From: IDS-8 sp040902105
GTDB lineage: Bacteria; Pseudomonadota; Gammaproteobacteria; Steroidobacterales; Woeseiaceae
Direction: 5' to 3'
DNA: 64,000 nucleotides
Assembly (NCBI GenBank): GCA_040902105.1
Contig: JBBDXW010000051.1
Location: 41,053-105,052 of the forward strand
Shown here: positions 50,356 through 59,303 of the stretch, piece by piece
Layout of the letters: each line of letters begins with the position of its first letter
Position numbering within the stretch: the first letter of the stretch is position 1
Program-made: the position numbers and the translations under genes
Notes under the pieces: generated by a model
Database searches by the model: none
Told to the model about the DNA's origin: nothing
The model's input: only the letters and a program-made list of their open reading frames with translations

Positions 50356-52851
50356 TCAGGACGACGCATAGCCCGCGAGGCGCTGCAACGGAAGCTCGCT
50401 CCACAGGCCGATGTGGATTCTCTTCAGGCAGGTCGCGTTCGCAATCATCGCGCGGCGCTCGGCGATGTCGAGGGCGTTCTCGTTCTGGTCGATCAGCGTA
50501 TACATCAGGCCGTCCAGGTGATGACGTTGCCGCCGCGTGGGTTCATCGGTCTGCAACATCTGCCGATGCAGGTCGTAGATATGGGGGTTCAGCAGCGCCG
50601 CAAGCCATAACGGTTGCGATGCGGCGATGTCTCGTTCATGCCCGGGTTGCCGCAGAACGGCCAGGTAGCGCCGGATTACCTCGGGCGGTTCAACTTCCTG
50701 CGGGGTCAGAAAAAGCCCCCAGCGCTCGGCAATCTGCCCGAGGCCGGAGCGGCTCGTCATCATCGAGACCGGAACGGCGAGCACGAGACCAGCGAGGACC
50801 GGCGTGAACCACCAGAAGAAACCGGGAACGTAGAACCACGTAAGGAGCCCGGCGGCAATGCCGAGGATCAGCTGCGAGCCATGTGCGCGAATCGCCTCGC
50901 GAAATGTGGTCAGACGATCGTCGCGCTGCTGCGTCGGCCAGCCGATGGTGCGGCGTAGCAGGATAGCCATTACGAACTTTGTCTGAAACACCATCAGCAC
51001 CGGCGCGACAATGACGGAAAAGAGGCTCTCCAGCAGGACGCTCAGCGTCGCACGGATGCCGCCGCCGAAATCCCGCCGTCGGCGCGGCTCGCTCAGCAGA
51101 AGTACGAGTGCGAGTAACTTCGGCAGGAACAGAATGAACAGCGTCACCAGCAGCACCGTCATCAATTCAAAGGCGTAGGACACGGGCCAGGTCGGAAAAA
51201 GGCTGTGGCCGAAGAAGTACACCGGCGTTTCCCGGCTCTGCAGCCAGGCCTCGACGCCGGCTGCCAGCAGGAACAGGAACCAGAGTGGCGATGCGAGATA
51301 GGACATGACCGCCATCGTGAGGTGGAGTCGACTCAAACCGCGCCAGCCTCGCGCGGCGATGAGGCGTGCATGTTGCAGGTTGCCCTGGCACCAGCGCCGG
51401 TCGCGCTTCGCGTAGTCGATCAGCGTGGGTGGAATTTCCTCGAAGCTCCCGCCGAGGCCCGGCGCGAGCCACGCTTCCCAGCCGGCCCGGCGGAGGGTCG
51501 CAGCCTCGACGAAATCATGGCTCAGGATCGGCCCGCCGAAAGGCTCGCGGCCCGGCAATGACGGTAAGCCGCAATGCCGGGCGAAGGGCTCGACCCGGAG
51601 CATGGCGTTGTGCCCGAAGTAACTGGCATCGCCGGCCTGCCAGAAATTCATACCCGCGGTGTAGAGCGGGCCGTAGAGCGCCGCGGCAAACTGCAGCAGG
51701 CGCGCAAACAGGGATTTGTTGATCACGGGAACCGGCGGTACCTGGAGCACGCCGACGGTCGGGTGCGCTTCCATGATCTCGACCATGCGCACGAGCGTGG
51801 CGCCTTCCATGAGGCTGTCCGCGTCCAGTACCGCCATGTAGCGGTATTTGCCGCCCCACGAGCGAACGAAATCGGCGATGTTGCCTGCCTTGCGATAGCG
51901 GTTGTCCGGCCGGTGGCGATAAAAAATGCGTCCGGCCGCCAGAAGCCCGGCGCTGAGTTTCTCCCAGTGCAACTCCTCCTCGACCTGGATGTCGGGATCG
52001 CGTGTATCGCTAAGGACGAACAGGTCGAAGTCGGCGCCCGCACCGGTGGCCATGAGCGACTCCCAGATCGCGCGAATCCGTGCGAAAACGTGCTCGGGGG
52101 TCTCGTTGTAAATCGGCATGATCAGCGCCGTGCGCGGCCAGTCGCGTGACGCCGCGCGCGGGCTGTTGAGGGGCGCGTCGAGGTCCCAGCGCCGGATCCG
52201 GTAGAGGCGAATGATGAAACCGAGGAACGCCGTCCAGAACGCGGTGCATATCCAGGCAAACAGAACCGCGTACAGCAGGATCAGGACAACTTCCAGCGGA
52301 CTCAATCCTTCCTGCTGGATGGAACCGCTCAGGAGTGCGATGGCGCCGGCCGTCGTTGCAAGAACCAGCGAAACAAGAATCACGCGCCGCGCATGGATGC
52401 CGCGCGCCGGGCCGGATTCGCGCGACCCTTTTGCCGCCGCGGCCGGAGTTTCGCCGGAGCGACCGGGAGCAGCCGCTTCGGCCTTGCCCCTGCGGCCGAT
52501 ACCGCGCAGTTCGATGGACTGCTCGGGCATCGGCAAAGCCGCGAGAGGCGGCGTCGGCGGCGCGCTGTCCGTCCTGCGCTGCGCGACCTGGACCTCCCGT
52601 TGCTCTTCGACCCATTGCACCGTTTCGCGGATCGCGATCTCCACCGGGTTTTCGCCCTGGTGCAGCGGCAGCAGCGACTGCAACCTCACGTAGATTTCAA
52701 CGACGATGCCCTGGCGACGCTCGGGATCGACAACGCCGCAAGCACGCAGGTATGCGTGAATGCGCGGCATGGCCGACTGCCACGGCGAGCCTGCTTCCTG
52801 ATCCGTGCCGTGCAGCGGGATTCGCCGGTCGGCGATCAGTTCGGGACCCAC
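50356..52851 (-). CDS. opgH: Glucans biosynthesis glucosyltransferase H (OpgH/MdoH)
   Basis: 831 aa from GTG 52851, which overlaps the opgG 3' end by 16 bp; ATG 52770 is an alternative. There is a cytoplasmic N-terminal region of about 150 residues, then a pair of transmembrane helices (ILVSLVLATTAGAIALLSGS; VVLILLYAVLFAWICTAFWT). A GT2 domain follows with TALIMPIYNETPEHVFARIR, LDADSLMEG, ILSHDFVEAA and RDRRWCQGN (the Q/RxxRW site). Several C-terminal helices follow, including YVPGFFWWFTPVLAGL. It builds beta-1,2-glucan backbones of osmoregulated periplasmic glucans from UDP-glucose. Confidence 0.96.
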   Translation of the reverse strand: MGPELIADRRIPLHGTDQEAGSPWQSAMPRIHAYLRACGVVDPERRQGIVVEIYVRLQSLLPLHQGENPVEIAIRETVQWVEEQREVQVAQRRTDSAPPTPPLAALPMPEQSIELRGIGRRGKAEAAAPGRSGETPAAAAKGSRESGPARGIHARRVILVSLVLATTAGAIALLSGSIQQEGLSPLEVVLILLYAVLFAWICTAFWTAFLGFIIRLYRIRRWDLDAPLNSPRAASRDWPRTALIMPIYNETPEHVFARIRAIWESLMATGAGADFDLFVLSDTRDPDIQVEEELHWEKLSAGLLAAGRIFYRHRPDNRYRKAGNIADFVRSWGGKYRYMAVLDADSLMEGATLVRMVEIMEAHPTVGVLQVPPVPVINKSLFARLLQFAAALYGPLYTAGMNFWQAGDASYFGHNAMLRVEPFARHCGLPSLPGREPFGGPILSHDFVEAATLRRAGWEAWLAPGLGGSFEEIPPTLIDYAKRDRRWCQGNLQHARLIAARGWRGLSRLHLTMAVMSYLASPLWFLFLLAAGVEAWLQSRETPVYFFGHSLFPTWPVSYAFELMTVLLVTLFILFLPKLLALVLLLSEPRRRRDFGGGIRATLSVLLESLFSVIVAPVLMVFQTKFVMAILLRRTIGWPTQQRDDRLTTFREAIRAHGSQLILGIAAGLLTWFYVPGFFWWFTPVLAGLVLAVPVSMMTSRSGLGQIAERWGLFLTPQEVEPPEVIRRYLAVLRQPGHERDIAASQPLWLAALLNPHIYDLHRQMLQTDEPTRRQRHHLDGLMYTLIDQNENALDIAERRAMIANATCLKRIHIGLWSELPLQRLAGYASS

Positions 52852-54464
52852 TTGAATACCCAGGTCTCGGTGAGAACGTCGTCGCCGCGGCGCAGGAAGC
52901 AGCGCAGGTCGGCCGGCAGGCCTTCTTCGGGTATCAACTCGAAGAACAGTCGCCAGCCGTCCGTAAACTGATTGTGGTGTGCTACCGGATGTGCGATCTG
53001 GCCGGACGATGTGTTGCAAACGGGCTCGACGCCGGTTGCTTCGGGCCGGAGCCGTTCGAGCGAGGCCCCGCTGAAATCGATGACGAACTTGCGCCGCGAG
53101 TGATCCGGCACGTCGGTGCCGCCCGCACCGATGCGCGTCGAAACTGTCCGGCCTCCTTTAAGTCGGGCCTCCGGATTCAGTGAAAAATGCAGCCGGTATT
53201 CGAAGTCCAGGGCCTTGCCCGGATCCAGGGGCTGGGCCGGGGTCCAGTACGCGACGAGGTTGTCGTTGCGCTCGCTGGGGCTCGGGATTTCCACCAGTTC
53301 GATGCGGCCTTGTCCCCACATCCCGACGGTCTCGACCCACACGCTGGGTCGCGTGTGATAGATCGCCTCGGTATCCTGGTAGTGGCCGAAATCGCGATCG
53401 CGCTGCATGAGTCCGAAGCCCCTGGGGTTGGTCACTTCGAACGGGGTGATCTGCAAGCCGATCGGGTTGACCGCGGGCCGCCAGATGCGCTCGCCGCGCC
53501 CGGTTTCGATCAGCAGGCCATCGGAATCGTGCACCTCCGGCCGGAAATCATCCATGAAGCGGTCCGTGATCTCGCCGTGATAGAACATGCTGGTGAGCGG
53601 CGCCAGCCCGAGTTTTTCGACGCGCTCGCGCATCCTGATGCGTGCCTTGACATCGACCACGGACTGCAGCCCGGGCTGGATCAGGAAGCGGTAGGCGCCG
53701 GTCACCCGCTGGCTGTCGAGCAGCGCGAACACCGTAATCTGCGTGTCGTCGGGCCCGGGCTTGCGTATCCAGAATTCCCGAAACACCGGAAATTCCTCCG
53801 GCGACTCGAGGCCCGTGTCGATGGCGAGCCCGCGCGCGGAGACGCCGTAGTGCTGATTCTGGCCTATGGCGCGGAAATAGCTCGCGCCCAGGAAAACAGC
53901 GACCTCGTCGAGGCGATCTTCCCGGTTCATCGGATTGAGAATGCGGAAGCCCGCGAACCCCATGTCGAGCGGCAGTTGGGCAGGGACCTGGTTTTTCCCG
54001 AAGTCGAACAGGTCGTGTGAAAACGCGAGCGGCCTCACGCCGTGCTCATCGATGATGTTGATCGTAACGCGATCGGTATACAGGAAACCGCGCGAAAAAA
54101 ACTGCAACTGGAACGGCAGGGTTTCGTCGCGCCACAGATTCCTCTCCGGCCGAAACCGGATATCCCGATACTGGTCGTATTGCATCTCCCTGAACACAGC
54201 GGGCATCTCGGGCCGATCCGGCTGGTACGGCTTGGCCGCCAGTTCCTCGGCGCGGCGATAGATGTCGTCAAAGCCGAACGGCTGGACGTCGGACGTCGGC
54301 GCCTCCGTCGTTTTGACAGCCGGATCGCCAGCCTGATCGCCAGCCTGATCGCCAGCCTGAAAGGTGGCCCGATCGACAGCCTGCAGGCCCGGTGCCGGAT
54401 GTGCGGCAAACATAGCCACAAGCACAACGGCGAGGCGTTTCACGTTCGTTAACAATCGAGTCAC
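52836..54464 (-). CDS. opgG: Glucan biosynthesis protein G (OpgG/MdoG)
   Basis: 542 aa from GTG 54464 with GGAGGG about 6-8 nt upstream. A signal peptide ends near residue 27. It is followed by an unusual short repeat, QAGDQAGDQAGD, encoded by three 12-bp tandem units around 54317-54361. The OpgG domain starts FGFDDIYRRAEELAAKPYQP and holds LPFQLQFFSRGFLY, GFAGFRILNPMN, FLGASYFRAIGQNQHYGVSA RGL, and MWGQGRIELVEIPS. Periplasmic role: modifies or branches glucans made by OpgH. It is co-transcribed with opgH. Confidence 0.96.
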   Translation of the reverse strand: MTRLLTNVKRLAVVLVAMFAAHPAPGLQAVDRATFQAGDQAGDQAGDPAVKTTEAPTSDVQPFGFDDIYRRAEELAAKPYQPDRPEMPAVFREMQYDQYRDIRFRPERNLWRDETLPFQLQFFSRGFLYTDRVTINIIDEHGVRPLAFSHDLFDFGKNQVPAQLPLDMGFAGFRILNPMNREDRLDEVAVFLGASYFRAIGQNQHYGVSARGLAIDTGLESPEEFPVFREFWIRKPGPDDTQITVFALLDSQRVTGAYRFLIQPGLQSVVDVKARIRMRERVEKLGLAPLTSMFYHGEITDRFMDDFRPEVHDSDGLLIETGRGERIWRPAVNPIGLQITPFEVTNPRGFGLMQRDRDFGHYQDTEAIYHTRPSVWVETVGMWGQGRIELVEIPSPSERNDNLVAYWTPAQPLDPGKALDFEYRLHFSLNPEARLKGGRTVSTRIGAGGTDVPDHSRRKFVIDFSGASLERLRPEATGVEPVCNTSSGQIAHPVAHHNQFTDGWRLFFELIPEEGLPADLRCFLRRGDDVLTETWVFKWVPN

Positions 54465-54586
54465 ACACGACCCTCCGTGTCGATTTACACAATTAGTCAG
54501 TAGGCAGGGACGAGGGTTTCGTCCCTGGCGGCCTGTGACGTGCAGCGCGTAGCCGCATTACGTCAGCGGGACTGTAGAAAATGTCA

Positions 54587-54650
54587 GTTGGAGCCCGCGA
54601 AAGCGGGCGATCCCGGCGTCAATAATTCGCCCGCTTTCGCGGGCTCCAAC
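54587..54650. repeat. Type A palindrome copy 4 (the most symmetrical copy)
   Basis: GTTGGAGCCCGCGAAAGCGG to CCGCTTTCGCGGGCTCCAAC: 64 bp, with arms nearly perfectly complementary for 24 bp around a centre CCCGGCGTCAATAA. It lies between opgG (which begins divergently at 54464) and the 3' end of deoB (54744). Confidence 0.88.
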
Positions 54651-54743
54651 AACGCGCCAATCGTCACTCTGGCATTCCGGAAAGGTGGGGAAGCCATACC
54701 TGCCCGGAATAAGCCAGAAGCAAGTAGATCAGGAATATACGAA

Positions 54744-55946
54744 TTATTCCAGAAAGCTTTGACCGTATCCCATTGGCGACAGTGCAAAAAACGCCGCAAG
54801 ACTCTGACCGATATCGGCAAAGGTCTCGCGTTTGCCGATGGAGCCGGCTGGAACGCCGGCGCCGTAAGCCAGAACCGGTATGTGTTCGCGGGTATGGTCT
54901 GAGCCGCGCCAGGCGGGATCGCACCCGTGGTCCGCGCAAATGATCAGCAGATCGTCGCTGCCCATCAACGCCTGCAACTCGGGCAGGCGCTTGTCGAAAT
55001 ACTCCAGCGCATTCGCATAACCTTCGATATCGCGTCGATGCCCGTAAAGCATGTCGAAGTCGACAAAATTCGTGAAGACGATGGAACGATCCGGCGCGGC
55101 TTTTAGTGCTTCAAGTGTTGCATCGAACAAAGCGGGGTTGCCGGTCGCCTTGATTTTCCTGCTGATACCCTGGTGCGCATAGATATCGGCGATCTTGCCG
55201 ATACCGATGACTTCGCCCCCGCTCTCGACCAGCTTGTCGAGTATCGTCGCGGACGGCGGCGGCACGGTCAGGTCGCGCCGATTACCGGTGCGAACGAAGT
55301 TACTCTTGTCGGTGCCGACGAACGGGCGGGCGATGACGCGTCCGATGTCGTACGGGTCCACCAGTTCGCGGGCGATCTCGCACAGCTTGTAAAGGCGCTC
55401 CAGCCCGAAACTTTCTTCGTGGCAGGCGATCTGGAAAACACTGTCGGCCGACGTATAGACGATCGGCTTACCGGTCCGCATATGCTCCTCGCCCTGCTCC
55501 GCAATGATGGTCGTGCCGGAGGCGTGACAATTGCCAAGAACACCTGGAAGATCCGCGCGTTCGATCAGTGCATCGAGTAATTCTTCAGGAAACGTGTTCG
55601 TGTCCTTGGTGAAGTATCCCCACTCGAACAACACCGGCACACCCGCCATCTCCCAATGTCCGCTCGGCGTGTCCTTGCCGCTGCTCAACTCCTTCGCATA
55701 GCCGTAAGCGCCGATAATGTCGACGTCTGCGTCAGAACCTGCGGGGAACTCGCCCGAACTCGCCTTGGCTGCGTGCAGCAGCCCGAGCCGCGCAAGATGC
55801 GGAATCGACAGAGGCTCGCGGCCATCGCCCGCGCGGTACTTCGCAATGCTGCCGAGCGTGTTCGCACCCACGTCGCCAAAGCGCCCGGCATCGTCAGTGG
55901 CGCCGATGCCGAAGGAATCCAGCATCAGAATTATCGCTCTGCCCAT
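54744..55946 (-). CDS. deoB: Phosphopentomutase DeoB
   Basis: The product is 400 aa; AAGGAGC lies 6-7 nt before ATG 55946. It belongs to the alkaline-phosphatase superfamily. Motifs are ILMLDSFGIGATDDAGRFGD VGANTLG (metal and Thr nucleophile), SGKDTPSGHWEMAG (the phosphothreonine TPSGHWE signature) and ICADHGCDPAWRGSDHTREH. Length and motifs are those of typical DeoB. Reaction: interconverts ribose-1-phosphate (or deoxyribose-1-phosphate) and the 5-phosphate, linking nucleoside breakdown to central carbon metabolism. The next gene upstream on the same strand is the nucleoside transporter NupC, supporting a nucleoside-salvage unit. Confidence 0.97.
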   Translation of the reverse strand: MGRAIILMLDSFGIGATDDAGRFGDVGANTLGSIAKYRAGDGREPLSIPHLARLGLLHAAKASSGEFPAGSDADVDIIGAYGYAKELSSGKDTPSGHWEMAGVPVLFEWGYFTKDTNTFPEELLDALIERADLPGVLGNCHASGTTIIAEQGEEHMRTGKPIVYTSADSVFQIACHEESFGLERLYKLCEIARELVDPYDIGRVIARPFVGTDKSNFVRTGNRRDLTVPPPSATILDKLVESGGEVIGIGKIADIYAHQGISRKIKATGNPALFDATLEALKAAPDRSIVFTNFVDFDMLYGHRRDIEGYANALEYFDKRLPELQALMGSDDLLIICADHGCDPAWRGSDHTREHIPVLAYGAGVPAGSIGKRETFADIGQSLAAFFALSPMGYGQSFLE

Positions 55947-55990
55947 CGAAGCTCCTTAAGAAGGTCCCCGTACAAGCTGTGGAGACGGAC

Positions 55991-56170
55991 ATTGTTCATG
56001 AACGCGTCAAGGTCGGTGGTTTGCGAAGCGTCGGCCGGGGGGAGGGCTTTTCAGGAACGCCGTGAACCCATCCATGGGGGCTTCGCAAAAACATCCATGT
56101 TTTTGACGATCCTGAAAAGCCCTCCCCCCGGCCGACGCTTCGCCGATACGTTGCGGCGTTCATGAACAAT
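55991..56170. repeat. Long (180 bp) palindromic element, type C
   Basis: Outer arms ATTGTTCATGAACGC (55991-56005) and GCGTTCATGAACAAT (56156-56170) are exact reverse complements. Inner arms GCGAAGCGTCGGCCGGGGGG AGGGCTTTTCAGGA and its complement enclose a smaller stem with CATCCATGG and ACATCCATGTTTTTG sequences. It lies between deoB and nupC. A second copy starts at 63904 and runs off the window. No coding sequence is present. It looks like a MITE-like or ERIC-like intergenic element. Confidence 0.85.
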
Positions 56171-56190
56171 GCCCGTACCGGACCTCTGAC

Positions 56191-57414
56191 CTACTGCAAT
56201 GAGAAGAAGATTCCCGCCAGCGTCGCACTCATCAGATTGGACAGTGTACCCCCTATGACCGCTTTCAGCCCCAGTCGTGCAATGTCCTTGCGGCGGCTCG
56301 GCACGAGACTGCCGAGTCCTCCCAGCAGAATGGCGATGGACGTCAGGTTGGCGAATCCGCACAGTGCGAAGGTCACAATGACCTGTGTGTGAGGAGTCAT
56401 CGACTCTTTTATGCCGACAAAGTTGGCATAGGCATAGAACTCGTTGATGACGAGCTTCTGGCCGATCAGGCTGCCCGCCTCCGCTGCTTCGCCCCAGGGA
56501 ATGCCCAACATGAATGCGAGCGGCGCGAACAGCTTGCCAAGCAGGAACTGCAGGGTCAGGTCCTCGAAACCGAACCAGCCCCCGATGCCGGTGAGCATGC
56601 CGTTCAACAGGGCGATCATGGCAACGAATGCCAGCAACATCGCGCCGACGTTCAGTGCGAGCGTCAAGCCGGTCGCCGCGCCGTTGCCGATGGCTTCGAA
56701 AATATTGACCGCCTTCTCGTCGTCGCCCGTGATACCGGGATCGAACGCTCCCGTCTGCTGTACCGTTTCGGGAAACAGGATCTTGGCCATCAACAACCCG
56801 CCGGGCGCACCCATGAAACTCGCGGTGATGAGATATTCGAGCTCGACACCCATCGTCGCGTAAGCCGCCATCACGGCGCCTGCGATGGTCGCGCAGCCGC
56901 AGGTCATGATCGCGAACAGCTCGGATTCGCTGACGCGGGCCAGGTAAGGCTTGACCACCAGCGGCGCTTCCGTGTGCCCGACAAAGATATTGGACACGGC
57001 TGTCATGGATTCGACCTGGCTTGTTTGCAAGAGCTTACGCAGCGCCCCGCCGAGCACCGCGACTATTTTCTGCATCACGCCCAGATAGTAGAGAAGCGAC
57101 ATGAGCGCCGAGAAAAAAACAATCACCGGCAACACATTGAGTGCGATGGTGAATCCAAGGCTCTCGTAGGTTCGGGTGCCGAAGACGAATTCGATGCCGG
57201 CGTTGCCGTAGTTTATGACGTGCTGTACGCCCTCCACGACACCGCCGAGGAGGGTCCTGCCGAACGGCACATACAGGATGAGGGCGGCGATCGCGACCTG
57301 TAATGCGAAGGCTACAGCTATCGTGCGCCTGTTGATGGCCTTGCGGTTGTTCGAAAGCAGAAACGCGATGAGGAGCAGCAGCGCGATTCCGATCAGACCC
57401 GTCAGCGTTCGCAT
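56191..57414 (-). CDS. nupC: Concentrative nucleoside transporter NupC (CNT family)
   Basis: 407 aa from ATG 57414. About 9-10 transmembrane helices. Family motifs: SKALNVLPVIVFFSALMSLL-like stretch (here FTIALNVLPVIVFFSALMSL), NIFVGHTEAPLVVKPYL (the E-A-P-L nucleoside-binding loop), CGCATIAGAVMAAY, SFMGAPGGLLMAKILFPE and LVINEFYAYANF with the conserved NEF. Role: Na+ or H+-coupled nucleoside uptake. It neighbours deoB on the same strand across the long palindrome. Its start codon abuts a type A palindrome and shows no standard ribosome site. Confidence 0.95.
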   Translation of the reverse strand: MRTLTGLIGIALLLLIAFLLSNNRKAINRRTIAVAFALQVAIAALILYVPFGRTLLGGVVEGVQHVINYGNAGIEFVFGTRTYESLGFTIALNVLPVIVFFSALMSLLYYLGVMQKIVAVLGGALRKLLQTSQVESMTAVSNIFVGHTEAPLVVKPYLARVSESELFAIMTCGCATIAGAVMAAYATMGVELEYLITASFMGAPGGLLMAKILFPETVQQTGAFDPGITGDDEKAVNIFEAIGNGAATGLTLALNVGAMLLAFVAMIALLNGMLTGIGGWFGFEDLTLQFLLGKLFAPLAFMLGIPWGEAAEAGSLIGQKLVINEFYAYANFVGIKESMTPHTQVIVTFALCGFANLTSIAILLGGLGSLVPSRRKDIARLGLKAVIGGTLSNLMSATLAGIFFSLQ

Positions 57415-57417
57415 CAC

Positions 57418-57481
57418 GTTGGAGCCCGCGACAGCGGACGACGCCCGCGCCCTTTAATCGCCCGCTCTCGCGGGCTCCAAC
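57418..57481. repeat. Type A palindrome copy 5, abutting the nupC start
   Basis: 64-bp palindrome from GTTGGAGCCCGCGACAGCGG to TCTCGCGGGCTCCAAC, 3 bp upstream of the nupC ATG. The nupC leader therefore lies inside the repeat, which lacks AGGAGG-like sequence on that strand. Confidence 0.85.
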
Positions 57482-57504
57482 GGTGTTCTATTGCCGTCGA
57501 ACGC

Positions 57505-57852
57505 CTAATGGTGCGGCGACGGCGGCACAAAATCGCTTTCGCCGAAGAACTCGATCCGTGTAAGGAATGTATAGTCACCCTCGAGCGACATGAGGGCGAT
57601 CAGAACCACGATGGCGATCGGCGGCATCAGGATCGCAAGTTTCAGCGCGAGGCGCTCCCACCGCATGTGCATGAAAATCGCGACGATGAAGCCTGCCTTG
57701 ACAAGCATGAACACAATGATGAGCGTCCAGCGCAATGCGCCCTGGAGATTGAGGTAATCGACCATGTAGGAGAAAAAGCTCACTACGAACAGCAGGCCCC
57801 ATATCCAGAAGTAGATACTGAGAGGATGTTGTTGTCCTTCTTGGTGCGCCAT
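57505..57852 (-). CDS. Cytochrome c oxidase subunit IV (prokaryotic type)
   Basis: 115 aa with three transmembrane helices: SIYFWIWGLLFVVSFFSYMV, LRWTLIIVFMLVKAGFIVAI and LKLAILMPPIAIVVLIALMS. KAGFIVAIFMHMRWE is the COX4_pro signature. Last gene of the oxidase operon, 22 bp after the subunit III gene. Role: small stabilising membrane subunit. Confidence 0.9.
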   Translation of the reverse strand: MAHQEGQQHPLSIYFWIWGLLFVVSFFSYMVDYLNLQGALRWTLIIVFMLVKAGFIVAIFMHMRWERLALKLAILMPPIAIVVLIALMSLEGDYTFLTRIEFFGESDFVPPSPHH

Positions 57853-57874
57853 ACCGGAAAGCTCCCAGCGTCAA

Positions 57875-58567
57875 TTACCAGAGATAGAAAAACGCAAAGA
57901 TAAATACCCAGACGAGGTCGACGAAGTGCCAGTAGAGTCCGGCAATTTCGACAATCTCATAGTTGCCGCCCCGCCTTTCGTAGAATCCGGACCTGACACG
58001 AAATGCAACCACCAGCAGGTAAATAACGCCCGCCGACACGTGCATGCCGTGGAAGCCCGTGATCATGAAGAAACTGGAGCCGAACTGTTCGGCGCCCATC
58101 GGATTGCCCCAGGGTCTGACGCCCTCGTCGACGATCAGTTTGGTCCACTCGAACGCCTGCATGCTGACGAAGGTGGCGCCCAAAGCAGCGGTTGCAACCA
58201 TCAGCCAGAAGGTCTTGACGCGATCCTTGCGATATCCCATGTTGACGGCCATCGCCATGGTGCCGCTCGAGGTGATCAGCACAAAGGTCATGATGGCGAT
58301 GAGCACCAGCGGAATCGGGTCGCCGCCGAAGCTCAACGCGAACACTTCGCTCGCGAAGGGCCACGGATCGGCGGCGGACATGCGCACCGTCATGTAGGAA
58401 ACGAGGAAACAACTGAAGATGAAGGTGTCGCTCAGCAGGAAGATCCACATCATGGCCTTCCCCCAGGGCACCTGGAACGCCTGCTTGTCTGACGAGAAGT
58501 CTGCTACGACTCCTTTCGTGCCACCCGGGAGGACGTCCCCGTGACTGGTCAGCGCAACTTCCGCCAT
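57875..58567 (-). CDS. Heme-copper oxidase subunit III
   Basis: 230 aa with five to six transmembrane helices. Motifs: WGKAMMWIFLLSDTFIFSCF, LITSSGTMAMAVNMGYR, AFEWTKLIVDEGVRPWGNPM, FFMITGFHGMHVSAGVIYLL (the conserved TGFHGxHV block) and GLYWHFVDLVWVFIFAFFYLW, a canonical COX3 C-terminus. It carries no heme; role in oxidase assembly and proton/oxygen access. It precedes subunit IV and follows a second, diverged subunit III-like gene. Confidence 0.95.
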   Translation of the reverse strand: MAEVALTSHGDVLPGGTKGVVADFSSDKQAFQVPWGKAMMWIFLLSDTFIFSCFLVSYMTVRMSAADPWPFASEVFALSFGGDPIPLVLIAIMTFVLITSSGTMAMAVNMGYRKDRVKTFWLMVATAALGATFVSMQAFEWTKLIVDEGVRPWGNPMGAEQFGSSFFMITGFHGMHVSAGVIYLLVVAFRVRSGFYERRGGNYEIVEIAGLYWHFVDLVWVFIFAFFYLW

Positions 58568-58601
58568 TTGTTCGTATCCTTCTTAATGCCAGGTAGATTT
58601 T

Positions 58602-59264
58602 CTACGTAGTCAACAGCAACCCGAACAGCACCGCCCACACGAGCAGCAGATAGTGCCAGTAAACTGCGCACAGCTCGATGCTCAACCTCACACTGTCCGC
58701 TTCCGCGCCGGTATAGACCCTGACCATCGACCGCGCCCACACCCACAGGCCGCCCAGCAGATGCAGGCCATGCACGGCGGTCAACACGTAGAAGAACGCA
58801 CTGGCCGGATTGCTCGCCATGTAATGCCCGGACGCGTTCAGTTGCCGCCATGCCACGAGCTGGCCGGCGAGAAAAAGAAACGTGAAAAGTCCGGCTACGG
58901 TGAGGCCCGGTTTCAAGCGGGACGTCTTGCCCTTGCCGGCCGCGTTTCGCGTCCATTGATAGACGATACTGGCGAATGCGAGAAAGGCGGAATTGACCCA
59001 CAACAGCCTGGGTTCGCCGACCGGGCTCCAGTCGCCCATGTGCATGCGCATCGCGTAAGCGCTGATGAACAGCGCGAAAAGCGAGGTTGCGACGGCAAGG
59101 AAGCTGACCAGTCCGAACGTCTTCGCGGGCGTATCGATGGACGTGCCGGACACGGCATCGTCCGCAGTTCGCGGCAGCCACGGCTGCGTATTCAGCGTCT
59201 GGCGCAGCAGCCAGCCGATCACGACGAACATGATAACGGCCAGTAGTACCAGCGATATCGTCAT
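58602..59264 (-). CDS. Second, diverged subunit III-family protein of the oxidase operon
   Basis: 220 aa. An N-terminal transmembrane helix precedes a COX3-like region: GLVSFLAVATSLFALFISAY, MRMHMGDWSPVGEPRLLWVN, LTAVHGLHLLGGLWVWARSM (HGLHLLGG as in COX3), and ELCAVYWHYLLLVWAVLFGL. It differs strongly from the adjacent subunit III, so the operon has two non-identical members. Possible role: a split or accessory subunit III. Located 39 bp after coxA. Confidence 0.9.
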   Translation of the reverse strand: MTISLVLLAVIMFVVIGWLLRQTLNTQPWLPRTADDAVSGTSIDTPAKTFGLVSFLAVATSLFALFISAYAMRMHMGDWSPVGEPRLLWVNSAFLAFASIVYQWTRNAAGKGKTSRLKPGLTVAGLFTFLFLAGQLVAWRQLNASGHYMASNPASAFFYVLTAVHGLHLLGGLWVWARSMVRVYTGAEADSVRLSIELCAVYWHYLLLVWAVLFGLLLTT

Positions 59265-59303
59265 GCGGCAGTCACCACCGTGGCCCGTTACAGGACACTG
59301 GCA

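Noticed and set aside
52335..53183. Plus-strand frames over opgG/opgH
   Set aside because: Low-complexity Arg/Pro/Ala shadow frames opposite strongly conserved genes.
54317..54361. Three 12-bp tandem units as an independent repeat element
   Set aside because: They are in frame within opgG and encode a QAGD repeat, so they are an internal coding feature only.
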